Positions 37,899-45,450 of a stretch of 64,000 bases of DNA are shown here, one piece after another. Position 1 is the first letter of the stretch. Every line of letters begins with the position of its first letter. The stretch spans positions 24,488 to 88,487 of the forward strand of contig LNEC01000018.1 of NCBI GenBank assembly GCA_001464035.1, written 5' to 3'. The notes below the pieces were generated by a model that was given only the letters and a program-made list of their open reading frames with translations, was not told where the DNA came from and made no database searches. A program made the position numbers and the translations under genes. The stretch comes from Bradyrhizobiaceae bacterium Ga0074131 (GTDB lineage Bacteria > Pseudomonadota > Alphaproteobacteria > Rhizobiales > Xanthobacteraceae).

Positions 37899-38327
37899 CT
37901 AAGCAGTTGGAATGGAATAGGTCGATGTCACGTGGGCAATCGGGTCCGGTGACGTTCCCGACAGCAGCTTGACCTCGCCGACCGCCAGCCGCTTGCCCAG
38001 CTTCAACAGCTTGGCCTCCGCGAGGATATCCTGGCCGGCCTGACCCTTGCGCAGAAAATTGATGTTGAGGTTGGTCGTCACAGCGAGGCCGATCGGGCCG
38101 ATCGCCGACAGCAGCACCACATACATGGCGCAATCGGCCAGCGCCATCAGCGTCGGCCCCGAAACCGTGCCGCCGGGACGAAGCATGCGGTCGCTGTAAC
38201 GCTGCCGCAGCAGGCAGGTTGTTCCGTCGGCGCTTTCGATGGTGGTGTCGCCGCTGCCGAAGGACTGCGGGAATTCGACACGAAGGAACTCCTCCAGCTC
38301 AGCCACGCTCATTTTCACGGTTGCCAT
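37899..38327 (-). CDS. PaaI-like hotdog-fold thioesterase
   Basis: The 142-aa product has the hotdog thioesterase core: MLRPGGTVSGPTLMALADCA (catalytic region with the conserved Gly and Asp), VTTNLNINFLRKGQAGQDIL and KLLKLGKRLAVGEVKL. It hydrolyses acyl-CoA thioesters; the substrate is unknown. The start is the ATG at 38327 with GCAGGAG upstream; the track ORF begins 51 codons earlier in the intergenic space. It lies upstream of rplM on the same strand and divergent from a crotonase-like gene, which may act on related acyl-CoAs. Confidence 0.85.
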   Translation of the reverse strand: MATVKMSVAELEEFLRVEFPQSFGSGDTTIESADGTTCLLRQRYSDRMLRPGGTVSGPTLMALADCAMYVVLLSAIGPIGLAVTTNLNINFLRKGQAGQDILAEAKLLKLGKRLAVGEVKLLSGTSPDPIAHVTSTYSIPTA

Positions 38328-38443
38328 GTCGCTCCTGCCAACTCGTTCCTGCATTCGTTCCGATCCAACTCTTTCCTGGCCTCGCCTCGCTTCGCGAGGC
38401 TTGTTACAATAAGGTGACGCACCTGCCCTAGTGGAAACTTCCG

Positions 38444-39268
38444 ATGCCTGCCCAAACCGCCCGAGCCGCCACGCCGCCATCCCCTGTCCTGCTGCGGGAG
38501 GCGCTTGGCAGCATCGCGGTGCTCACGCTCAACCGTTCCGCGGCCCGCAACAGCCTGTCGGAAGGCCTGATCGCCGAACTGCATGGGGCGCTGCGGGAAA
38601 TCCGCGACGACCAGCGCGTGCGCGCGGTGGTGATCGCGGCCAACGGCCCCGCCTTCTCCGCCGGCCACGACATGAAGGAACTCACCGCCCGCCGCGGCGA
38701 CGCCGATCGCGGCCGCGCCTATTTTGCGACCATCATGAACGCCTGCAGCGCCATGATGCAGGCGATCGTGCAGTTGCCCAAGCCGGTGGTCGCCGCCGTG
38801 CAAGGCGTCGCCACCGCGGCCGGATGCCAGCTCGTGGCGAGCTGCGATCTCGCCGTGGCGTCGGAGGCCGCGACCTTTGCCACGCCCGGCGTCGATATCG
38901 GGCTGTTCTGTTCGACGCCGATGGTGGCGCTGTCGCGCAACGTCCCGCGCAAACAGGCGATGGAAATGCTGCTCACCGGCGAGCCGATCACCGCGGCGAC
39001 GGCGCGGGACATCGGTCTCGTCAACCGCGTCGTGGCCGCCGGTACCGAACGTGACGCCGCGATCGCGCTGGCGCAGAAGGTTGCGCTGAAATCCGCCTAC
39101 ACCATCAAGCTCGGCAAGGAAGCGTTCTACCGCCAGGCCGAAATGAACCTCGCCGACGCCTACCGCTATGCCGCGGAGGTGATGACCGAGAACATGATGG
39201 CCCGCGACGCCGAGGAAGGCATCGGCGCCTTCATCGAGAAGCGCGCACCGAACTGGCAGGATAAGTAA
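38444..39268 (+). CDS. Enoyl-CoA hydratase/isomerase-family (crotonase-like) protein
   Basis: The 274-aa product has the crotonase fold. The oxyanion-hole motif GPAFSAGHDMKELTA is near residue 70 and the second turn VQGVATAAGCQLVASCDLAV near residue 130. The two catalytic glutamates of true enoyl-CoA hydratases are replaced: the first position is Gln in GCQLVASCD, and the PE position reads PG in FATPGVDIG. This pattern is seen in ECHDC3-like proteins, so it may bind acyl-CoA without acting as a hydratase. It is followed by a palindromic repeat, then a CoA-binding protein gene. Confidence 0.85.
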   Translation: MPAQTARAATPPSPVLLREALGSIAVLTLNRSAARNSLSEGLIAELHGALREIRDDQRVRAVVIAANGPAFSAGHDMKELTARRGDADRGRAYFATIMNACSAMMQAIVQLPKPVVAAVQGVATAAGCQLVASCDLAVASEAATFATPGVDIGLFCSTPMVALSRNVPRKQAMEMLLTGEPITAATARDIGLVNRVVAAGTERDAAIALAQKVALKSAYTIKLGKEAFYRQAEMNLADAYRYAAEVMTENMMARDAEEGIGAFIEKRAPNWQDK

Positions 39269-39269
39269 C

Positions 39270-39349
39270 CGTCATTGCGAGGGCAGCGAAGCAATCCATT
39301 GACGCGACGCGAAGGAAGAATGGATTGTTTCGCTGCGCTCGCAATGACG
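39270..39349. repeat. REP-like palindromic element, class A, copy 1
   Basis: CGTCATTGCGAG (39270-39281) and CTCGCAATGACG (39338-39349) form perfect 12-bp outer arms. Inner GAAGCAATCCATT/AATGGATTGTTTCG also pair. Two more copies lie at 56827 and 59533. Confidence 0.85.
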
Positions 39350-39368
39350 ACTGAAATGGCTGCTTGAA

Positions 39369-39953
39369 ATGAACCATGACGCCTACCCCGACAGCTACAT
39401 CCGCGAGATCCTCAACGGCGTGAAATCGATCGCGATGGTGGGCGCGTCGCCGGTCAATGTGCGGCCGAGCTATTTCGCGTTCAAGTATCTGGCGCAGCGC
39501 GGCTACGACATGATCCCGGTCAATCCCGGTCATGTCGGCAAGAACCTGCTCGACAAACCCTTCGTCGCCTCGCTCGCGGATATCGGCCGCCCCGTCGACA
39601 TGATCGATATCTTCCGCAATTCGAGCCACATCATGCCGGTGGTCGAGGAGGCGCTGCGGCTCGATCCGCCTCCAAAGGTGATCTGGATGCAGCTCGGCGC
39701 CCGCGACGAGGCCGCGGCGGCCCGGGCGGAAGCCGCCGGTCTCAAGGTGGTGATGAACCGCTGCCCGAAGATCGAGTATGGCCGGCTGTCCTCGGAGATT
39801 TCCTGGATGGGCGTCAATTCGCGCACCTTGAGCTCGAAGCGCGCGCCGGTGCCGACCCAGGGCATGCGGCTGTCGCTCAATCGAACGAGTGTCGGCGGCG
39901 GCGAGACCGCTGCCTCCGATCGGGCCGCGAAAAACAGGAACGACGCGACGTGA
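39369..39953 (+). CDS. CoA-binding domain protein (YccU-like)
   Basis: The 194-aa product has a Rossmann-type CoA-binding domain: IAMVGASPVNVRPSYFAFKY near residue 21, then YDMIPVNPGHVG and PVDMIDIFRNSSHIMPVVEE, and the terminal CPKIEYGRLSSE. The C-terminal 40 residues are low-complexity and polar. Function is unknown, but the domain is shared with succinyl-CoA synthetase. It is 154 bases upstream of metY and probably cotranscribed or at least adjacent to its leader. Confidence 0.85.
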   Translation: MNHDAYPDSYIREILNGVKSIAMVGASPVNVRPSYFAFKYLAQRGYDMIPVNPGHVGKNLLDKPFVASLADIGRPVDMIDIFRNSSHIMPVVEEALRLDPPPKVIWMQLGARDEAAAARAEAAGLKVVMNRCPKIEYGRLSSEISWMGVNSRTLSSKRAPVPTQGMRLSLNRTSVGGGETAASDRAAKNRNDAT

Positions 39954-40045
39954 TGCCGACGCGAAACAACTGCGTCGAAGACAGCGCTCTCCGAATCACG
40001 TGCATTCCGAGCACCTGACAGACTGCCGATCCGCCTTGACGGCAG
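39948..40045 (+). promoter_or_regulatory. Structured leader upstream of metY (candidate attenuator or riboswitch)
   Basis: Three stems can be drawn: ACGTGAT (39948) with ATCACGT (39995), CGACGC (39957) with GCGTCG (39972) nested inside, and CTGCCG (40023) with CGGCAG (40040). The start overlaps the stop codon of the previous gene. Methionine genes in alphaproteobacteria are often under SAM-sensing leaders, but I could not match the SAM-II consensus here. Confidence 0.35.
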
Positions 40046-40107
40046 AAGCCTCCGCCATCAGCATGCCGCGCGATTTCAGAACAGCCCCAGAAAGCAGGAC
40101 GCCCAGA

Positions 40108-41388
40108 ATGAACGATCGTCTTCCCGGTTTCGCCACCCTCGCCGTGCATGCCGGCGCGCAGCCCGATCCCACCACCGGCGCCCGGGTGACGCCGATCTAC
40201 CAGACCACGTCGTTTGTCTTCAACGATTCCGACCATGCCGCCTCGCTGTTCGGCCTGCAGGCGTTCGGCAACATCTATACCCGCATCACCAACCCGACCA
40301 CGGCGGTGCTGGAAGAGCGCGTCGCCGCCCTCGAAGGCGGCACCGCGGCGGTGGCGGTTGCCTCCGGGCACGCTGCGCAGGTGGTGGTGCTGCAGCAGCT
40401 GCTGATGCCGGGCGACGAGTTCATCGCCGCGCGAAAACTCTATGGCGGCTCGATCAACCAGTTCACCCACGCCTTCAAGAGTTTCGGCTGGAACGTGGTG
40501 TGGGCCGACCCGGACGATATCGGCAGCTTCGAGCGCGCCGTCACCCCGCGCACCAGGGCGATCTTCATCGAATCGATCGCCAATCCCGCGGGCTCCATCA
40601 CCGACATCGAGGCGATCGCGGCGGTCGCCGGCAAGGCCGGCGTGCCCCTGATCGTCGACAACACGCTGGCGACGCCCTATCTGATCCGCCCGATCGACCA
40701 CGGCGCCGACATCGTCGTGCATTCGCTGACAAAGTTCCTTGGCGGCCACGGCAATTCGCTCGGCGGAATCATCGTCGATGCCGGCACCTTCGACTGGTCC
40801 AGAGATAACAAGTATCCCATGTTGAGCGAGCCGCGCCCGGAATATCACGGCGTCAAGATCCAGGAGACCTTCGGCAATTTTGCCTTTGCGATCGCCTGCC
40901 GCGTGCTTGGTTTGCGCGATCTCGGCCCGGCGATCTCGCCATTCAATTCGTTTCTGATTCTCACGGGTATCGAGACCTTGCCGCTGCGCATGGCGAAGCA
41001 CTGCGACAACGCCAAGGCGATCGCGGAGTTCCTCTCGGGTCATGCGGCGGTGGCTGCGGTGAACTACTCCGGCCTGGCGGGCAACCCGTACAACAACCTC
41101 GCCCGCAAATACGCGCCGAAGGGCGCCGGCGCGGTGTTCACCTTCAGCCTGAAGGGCGGCTACGAGGCCGGCGTCAGCCTGGTGTCGAATCTGAAACTGT
41201 TCTCGCACCTCGCCAATGTCGGCGACACCCGCTCCCTGGTGATTCACCCGGCCTCGACCACCCACAGCCAGCTCGACGATGCCGCCAAGGCCAGGTCGGG
41301 CGCCGCCCCCGACGTGGTGCGGCTGTCGATCGGCATCGAGGACAAGGAAGATCTGATCGCCGATCTCGAGCAGGCGCTGGAGGGGTAA
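40108..41388 (+). CDS. metY: O-acetylhomoserine (thiol)-lyase
   Basis: The 426-aa product is a Cys/Met-metabolism PLP enzyme that makes homocysteine from O-acetylhomoserine and sulfide. Signatures are TLAVHAGAQPDPTTGARVTP, IYQTTSFVFNDSDHAASLFG, IYTRITNPT (phosphate-binding), and the PLP lysine in VVHSLTKFLGGHGNSLGG near residue 210. Length is typical for the O-acetylhomoserine branch. The start is the ATG at 40108; the track ORF adds 73 codons of leader. The sulfide-using activity is a link to the sulfur island downstream, though they are not an operon. Confidence 0.93.
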   Translation: MNDRLPGFATLAVHAGAQPDPTTGARVTPIYQTTSFVFNDSDHAASLFGLQAFGNIYTRITNPTTAVLEERVAALEGGTAAVAVASGHAAQVVVLQQLLMPGDEFIAARKLYGGSINQFTHAFKSFGWNVVWADPDDIGSFERAVTPRTRAIFIESIANPAGSITDIEAIAAVAGKAGVPLIVDNTLATPYLIRPIDHGADIVVHSLTKFLGGHGNSLGGIIVDAGTFDWSRDNKYPMLSEPRPEYHGVKIQETFGNFAFAIACRVLGLRDLGPAISPFNSFLILTGIETLPLRMAKHCDNAKAIAEFLSGHAAVAAVNYSGLAGNPYNNLARKYAPKGAGAVFTFSLKGGYEAGVSLVSNLKLFSHLANVGDTRSLVIHPASTTHSQLDDAAKARSGAAPDVVRLSIGIEDKEDLIADLEQALEG

Positions 41389-41462
41389 GCGTTTTCGCAT
41401 TCCGGAGCGAGGCGTGGCAATCGAACGACATCGAGGATGTGGCCGCGCTTGCGCAGATTGCG

Positions 41463-41557
41463 TAGGGTGGGCAAAGGCGCGCTTGCGCCGTGCCCACCAT
41501 CCTAACTCGCGTTGAAATGGTGCGCACGGCGCGAAGAGTGCGCCTTTGCCCACCCTA
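41463..41557. repeat. Long palindromic element, class B (TAGGGTGGGCAAAGGCGC)
   Basis: TAGGGTGGGCAAAGGCGC (41463-41480) and GCGCCTTTGCCCACCCTA (41540-41557) are perfect 18-bp arms. Inner segments (GCGCCGTGCCCACCAT and ATGGTGCGCACGGCGC) also pair, so nearly the whole element can fold. It sits between convergent metY and heme A synthase genes. I recall this type as frequent in Bradyrhizobium. Confidence 0.85.
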
Positions 41558-41597
41558 TGATATTCCGTCTGCGGCTATTGCCAGAGGCCGGTCCGGT

Positions 41598-42683
41598 TCA
41601 GCCCGACGTGACCGGCACACCCATCTTCCGCTGCGCCGGCTCCGGCCGCGTCGCCAGTCGCTCGACCTGAGAAATCGCCAGCGTCAGCACCACCATCGCC
41701 ACGGCCTGGTGCGCCAAAGCGAGATCGATCGGCACCTGATGCAGCAGCGTGAAGACACCCAGCACCACCTGTAACGCGATGGCCGCCGCCAGCCACACCG
41801 CACCCTGGACCACGGCACTCCCCGCCCGCGAGCGAACGGCGTCGATCGCATGCAGGATCGCCAGAGCAATCAGCACGTAGGCGGCCATCCGATGCTCGAA
41901 CTGCACCATCAGCGCGTTCTCGAACAGGTTACGCCACCACGGCTCTTCGAAGAAAAGCCGCGCCGCCGAGGGAATGAATGCGCCGTCGATTTCGGGCCAG
42001 GTGTTGTAGACCCGGCCCGCGCGCAGGCCCGCGACCAGCGCGCCAAAATAGAGCTGCACGAAGGTCATCGCCAGCAGCGCGACGCTGGTGATCCGCAACC
42101 GCGCCGAGACCATGACCGGCGGCCGGTCCGCCAGCCGCCGCAGCGTCCACACCACACCCGCAAAGATGACGAGCGCCAGCACCAGATGGGTGGCGAGACG
42201 ATATTGCGACACCTCGGTCCGCTGCGTCAGGCCCGAGGCCACCATCCACCAGCCGACCGCGCCCTGGAGCGCGCCGAGGCCGAAGATCAGCCACAGCCGC
42301 CGCTTCAGCTCCGTGCTCAAGGCGCCGCGCCACAGGAAGAAGAGAAACGGCAACAGATAGGCCACGCCGATGACGCGCCCCAGCAGCCGGTGGCCCCATT
42401 CCCACCAGAAGATGGTCTTGAACTGGTCGAGCGACATGCCCGCATTGAGCTCGCGGTATTGCGGGATGGTCTTGTAGGCCTCGAAGGCCGCAATCCATTG
42501 CGCCTCGCCGAGCGGCGGGAGCGTGCCGGTGACCGGCTTCCACTCGACGATCGACAGCCCTGACTCGGTCAGCCGCGTGGCGCCGCCGACCAGCACCATG
42601 ATCGCGATCAGCGCGGCAATCGAGAGCAGCCACCACCTCACGGCGCGGCTATATGGTGCTTGCGTTGCGGAACTGGCGGACAT
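41598..42683 (-). CDS. ctaA: Heme A synthase (COX15/CtaA)
   Basis: The 361-aa membrane protein hydroxylates the heme O methyl group to give heme A for cytochrome c oxidase. It has eight transmembrane helices. The N-terminal [20 protein letters not shown] is diagnostic. Heme-binding histidines lie in [43 protein letters not shown] and [14 protein letters not shown] chose the ATG at 42683 ([15 protein letters not shown]); the track ORF starts 38 codons earlier in the divergent intergenic region. Confidence 0.94.
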   Translation of the reverse strand: MSASSATQAPYSRAVRWWLLSIAALIAIMVLVGGATRLTESGLSIVEWKPVTGTLPPLGEAQWIAAFEAYKTIPQYRELNAGMSLDQFKTIFWWEWGHRLLGRVIGVAYLLPFLFFLWRGALSTELKRRLWLIFGLGALQGAVGWWMVASGLTQRTEVSQYRLATHLVLALVIFAGVVWTLRRLADRPPVMVSARLRITSVALLAMTFVQLYFGALVAGLRAGRVYNTWPEIDGAFIPSAARLFFEEPWWRNLFENALMVQFEHRMAAYVLIALAILHAIDAVRSRAGSAVVQGAVWLAAAIALQVVLGVFTLLHQVPIDLALAHQAVAMVVLTLAISQVERLATRPEPAQRKMGVPVTSG

Positions 42684-42777
42684 CGACACTGCGCTTGAAT
42701 GAATCGGCGCGACCCTTATAGTCCGCCCCTTCCGGCACGCAACCCGCGCATCGGCAAGGAAGCTGCACATTCCCGTC

Positions 42778-42984
42778 ATGACCATCCGCACCCGCAAATT
42801 CGTCGGAACCCTCGCCCTGCTCGCCCTCGTGGTGGTGTGGTCGCTGTTGGGAATGACGCTGGCGCAGACGCCGTGGCTGGCGAGCTCCGGCCTGCTGCAG
42901 GCGGCCTTCTATGTCGTGGCCGGCATCGGATGGGTGCTGCCGGCGATGCCGATCATCAGCTGGATGTCGAGGCCGGATATCTAG
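42778..42984 (+). CDS. DUF2842-family small membrane protein
   Basis: The 68-aa product has two hydrophobic helices (residues about 11-30, [19 protein letters not shown], and 40-58, [19 protein letters not shown]) and ends [12 protein letters not shown]. This is the pattern of the DUF2842 family of alphaproteobacteria, whose function is unknown. It is divergent from the heme A synthase gene, a common arrangement that suggests a link to respiration. Confidence 0.85.
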   Translation: MTIRTRKFVGTLALLALVVVWSLLGMTLAQTPWLASSGLLQAAFYVVAGIGWVLPAMPIISWMSRPDI

Positions 42985-43053
42985 GGCGTTTTAGCTTTGA
43001 ACTTCGGCGCGGGGCGAGGTGGACCGAGCGTCCGCGCGGGACAACTGAAACCA

Positions 43054-44106
43054 TCATCTCGACGCCCTGCGCGTCGGCGCCACCGGCGCGAAGGCGGCGC
43101 CCGACAGCAGCACGCGCATGACGCGCAGCGACCGCTGCCGGCCGTCCCAGGCAAGGCGCGGCAGCGCGTGCAGATTGGTGCGGTCCTCGGCGTGAACGAC
43201 GCCCGCCAGCGCCGATGCCGCACTGACAAAACCGGCCTCCTCGGCCATCTGGACATGCTTGCGCGCGAAGGCGGCGCGGTCGCCGAACGGATAGGCGAAA
43301 TGCCTGATGTCGCGGTGGAACGCGGTTTGCGCGACCGCCTTCCCCATCATCATCTCGCGTTGCGCGTCGGCGTCCTTCAGGTTGGACAGCGCGGGATAGT
43401 TGACCGTTGCAGTGCCGATCGTCACCCGGCGATCGGCCGCAAGCTTCGCCAGGTCGTCCCAGTCCATCGTGGCCTCGCGCGACAGTGCCGCGAGGTCGAC
43501 GCAATATCGCCCGCAAAGATCGTTGATCGCGGTCGACAGGTCCGGCGGCGCGAGCGTGCGCATCCAATCCGAAAGGAGCGCGTAGAGCCGATATTTTTCG
43601 GCGCCGGCGGCGACGTCGAAGTGCCGCTCGCGGCGATCCATCACCAGGCTGATCCTGCTCTCCCGCGCGATGATTGCTTCCAGCGCGAGCCACCAGGCCT
43701 CGCCGACGCGGTCCGGGAACGCGGTCGGCAGGTAAACCGTGAACGGCACGGCGTGCCGCGACAGCACCGGATAGGCCGACGCGATGATGTCCTTGTAGCC
43801 GCCGTCGAAGGTCAGGCAGACGAACCGCCTTGGCACGGGGGATACGACCGCGCGATGGCAAACTTCGTCCAATGAGACGATGTCGAACTTCCAGCGCTTC
43901 AATGCCCGGATCGTGCGGTCGAGAAATCCTGGCGTGACTTCGTGCGACCGTAGCGGCCGAAAGCCGCCAGCGCGCCGCGGCCGCACCCGTTCGAAACGCA
44001 AGACCACGCCGGCGCCGCCGGTCGCCCGCCCGCTCAGCCATGGCTGGCCGGTGAACCAGGCCAGTTCCAGCCGCAGCCTGGTCAGCAATCGGTTTTCGGA
44101 TGACAA
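43054..44106 (-). CDS. Polysaccharide-deacetylase-fold protein with altered metal site
   Basis: The 350-aa product has the NodB-like fold: FVCLTFDGGYKDIIASAYPV (motif 1, about residue 95), PFTVYLPTAFPD, and a late motif IRHFAYPFGDRAAFARKHVQ (about residue 270). It should act on N-acetyl groups of a polysaccharide, but two hallmarks are altered. Motif 1 reads TFDGG, not TFDDG, and motif 2, normally H-T-x-x-H, reads GTATVNYPALS, losing both histidines. It is divergent from the GNAT-like gene at the left edge of the exopolysaccharide locus. Confidence 0.85.
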   Translation of the reverse strand: MSSENRLLTRLRLELAWFTGQPWLSGRATGGAGVVLRFERVRPRRAGGFRPLRSHEVTPGFLDRTIRALKRWKFDIVSLDEVCHRAVVSPVPRRFVCLTFDGGYKDIIASAYPVLSRHAVPFTVYLPTAFPDRVGEAWWLALEAIIARESRISLVMDRRERHFDVAAGAEKYRLYALLSDWMRTLAPPDLSTAINDLCGRYCVDLAALSREATMDWDDLAKLAADRRVTIGTATVNYPALSNLKDADAQREMMMGKAVAQTAFHRDIRHFAYPFGDRAAFARKHVQMAEEAGFVSAASALAGVVHAEDRTNLHALPRLAWDGRQRSLRVMRVLLSGAAFAPVAPTRRASR

Positions 44107-44236
44107 ATTTGCGTTCCCGGATGCGGCGGATCCCGCCCGACGCGGGCCGCATTGTCCTTACTCTTTGTTGACATTTCTTTGCAAAGGTCGGCCCAAGCTG
44201 AAAAATGTAAATAATCTCCTACAAACGGGTTTTGTG

Positions 44237-45430
44237 ATGACCATGGCCGCCGCGATCGAAGACCGAACGCCGGCGATGCCCACGCAGTCGCGGACGAGCC
44301 GCATCGCCAGCGTGGATGTTCTCGGTGATCTCGACCAGGCCGAGCAGATCTGGCGCGGCCTCGAGGACATTAGGCATTTCTCCACGCCGTATCAGCGATT
44401 CGATTTCCTCGCGCCCTGGCAACGGCAGGTCGGCGCGCGCGAGGGGCTTCGCGCCTTCATCGTGATCGGCTATGACGCCGAGCGTCGGCCGCTGTTGCTG
44501 CTGCCGCTCGCGCTCGGCCACGAGCATGGCGTTCGCACCGCAAGCTTCATGGGCGGCAAGCACGCCACCTTCAACATGGCGTTGTGGGACCGGGAGTTCG
44601 CCATTGATGTCCGCGCCACCGACCTCGAGGCGCTGACAGCGGCGATCCGCGGGCGCGCCGAGGCCGACGTTCTGACGCTGAGCCAGCAGCCGCTGACCTG
44701 GCGGGGCGTGCCCAACCCGATGGCGCTGTTGCCGCACCAGCCCTCGGCCAACGACTGCCCGCTGATGACAATCGTGCCCGAGGAACCGCCGACGGCGCGG
44801 ATCTCGAGTTCGTTCCGGCGCAGGCTGAAGGGCAAGGAACGCAAGCTCCAGGCGCTTGCCGGCTATCGCAACTACGTCGCGACATCGGACGCCGACGTCA
44901 AGCGACTGCTCGACTGGTTCTTCACCGTCAAGCCGCAGCGGATGGCGGAGCAGAAACTGCCCAACGTATTCGCCGATCCCGGCATCGAGGAATTCGTACG
45001 TGACGCCTGCATGGCGCAATTGGCGGGCGGCGGCCGGGCCATCGATATTCACGCGCTCGAATGCGACGACGAGGTGATCGCCATCTTTGCCGGCGTCGCC
45101 GACGGCCAGCGCTTCTCGATGATGTTCAACACCTACACGCTGTCGGCCAACTCGAAATACAGTCCCGGCCTGATCCTGATGCGCGACATCGTCGATCATT
45201 ATGCCGCATGCAACTATCGCGCGCTCGATCTCGGGATCGGATCGGATGACTACAAACGGCTGTTCTGCAAGGACGACGAGCCGATCTTCGACAGCTTCAT
45301 CCCGCTCAGCCTGCGCGGCCAGCTGGCGGCGGTGGCGATGTCGGGCGTCAACCGCGCCAAGCACCTGGTGAAGCACAATCCGGCGCTGTTCGAGCTCGCA
45401 CAGAAGCTGCGCGGCGCGTTCCACCGCTGA
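44237..45430 (+). CDS. GNAT/BioF2-like acyltransferase of the exopolysaccharide locus (CelD-like)
   Basis: The 397-aa product resembles the Acetyltransf_6 (BioF2/CelD-like) family. YQRFDFLAPWQRQVG is the N-terminal part and RRRLKGKERKLQALAGYRNY the central part. The C-terminal half holds IDIHALECDDEVIAIFAGVA, NTYTLSANSKYSPGLILMRD and LDLGIGSDDYKRLFCKD. These proteins sit in cellulose and exopolysaccharide loci and probably transfer acyl groups to the polymer. I chose the ATG at 44237 just after a TTGACA-type promoter region; the first 119 codons of the track ORF lie on the antisense of the deacetylase gene. Confidence 0.82.
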   Translation: MTMAAAIEDRTPAMPTQSRTSRIASVDVLGDLDQAEQIWRGLEDIRHFSTPYQRFDFLAPWQRQVGAREGLRAFIVIGYDAERRPLLLLPLALGHEHGVRTASFMGGKHATFNMALWDREFAIDVRATDLEALTAAIRGRAEADVLTLSQQPLTWRGVPNPMALLPHQPSANDCPLMTIVPEEPPTARISSSFRRRLKGKERKLQALAGYRNYVATSDADVKRLLDWFFTVKPQRMAEQKLPNVFADPGIEEFVRDACMAQLAGGGRAIDIHALECDDEVIAIFAGVADGQRFSMMFNTYTLSANSKYSPGLILMRDIVDHYAACNYRALDLGIGSDDYKRLFCKDDEPIFDSFIPLSLRGQLAAVAMSGVNRAKHLVKHNPALFELAQKLRGAFHR

Positions 45431-45450
45431 CGCCGAAGCAGCTGCGGCGT

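Noticed and set aside
39950-40107. SAM-II riboswitch before metY
   Set aside because: The expected conserved SAM-II core could not be found by eye, so it is reported only as an unassigned structured leader.
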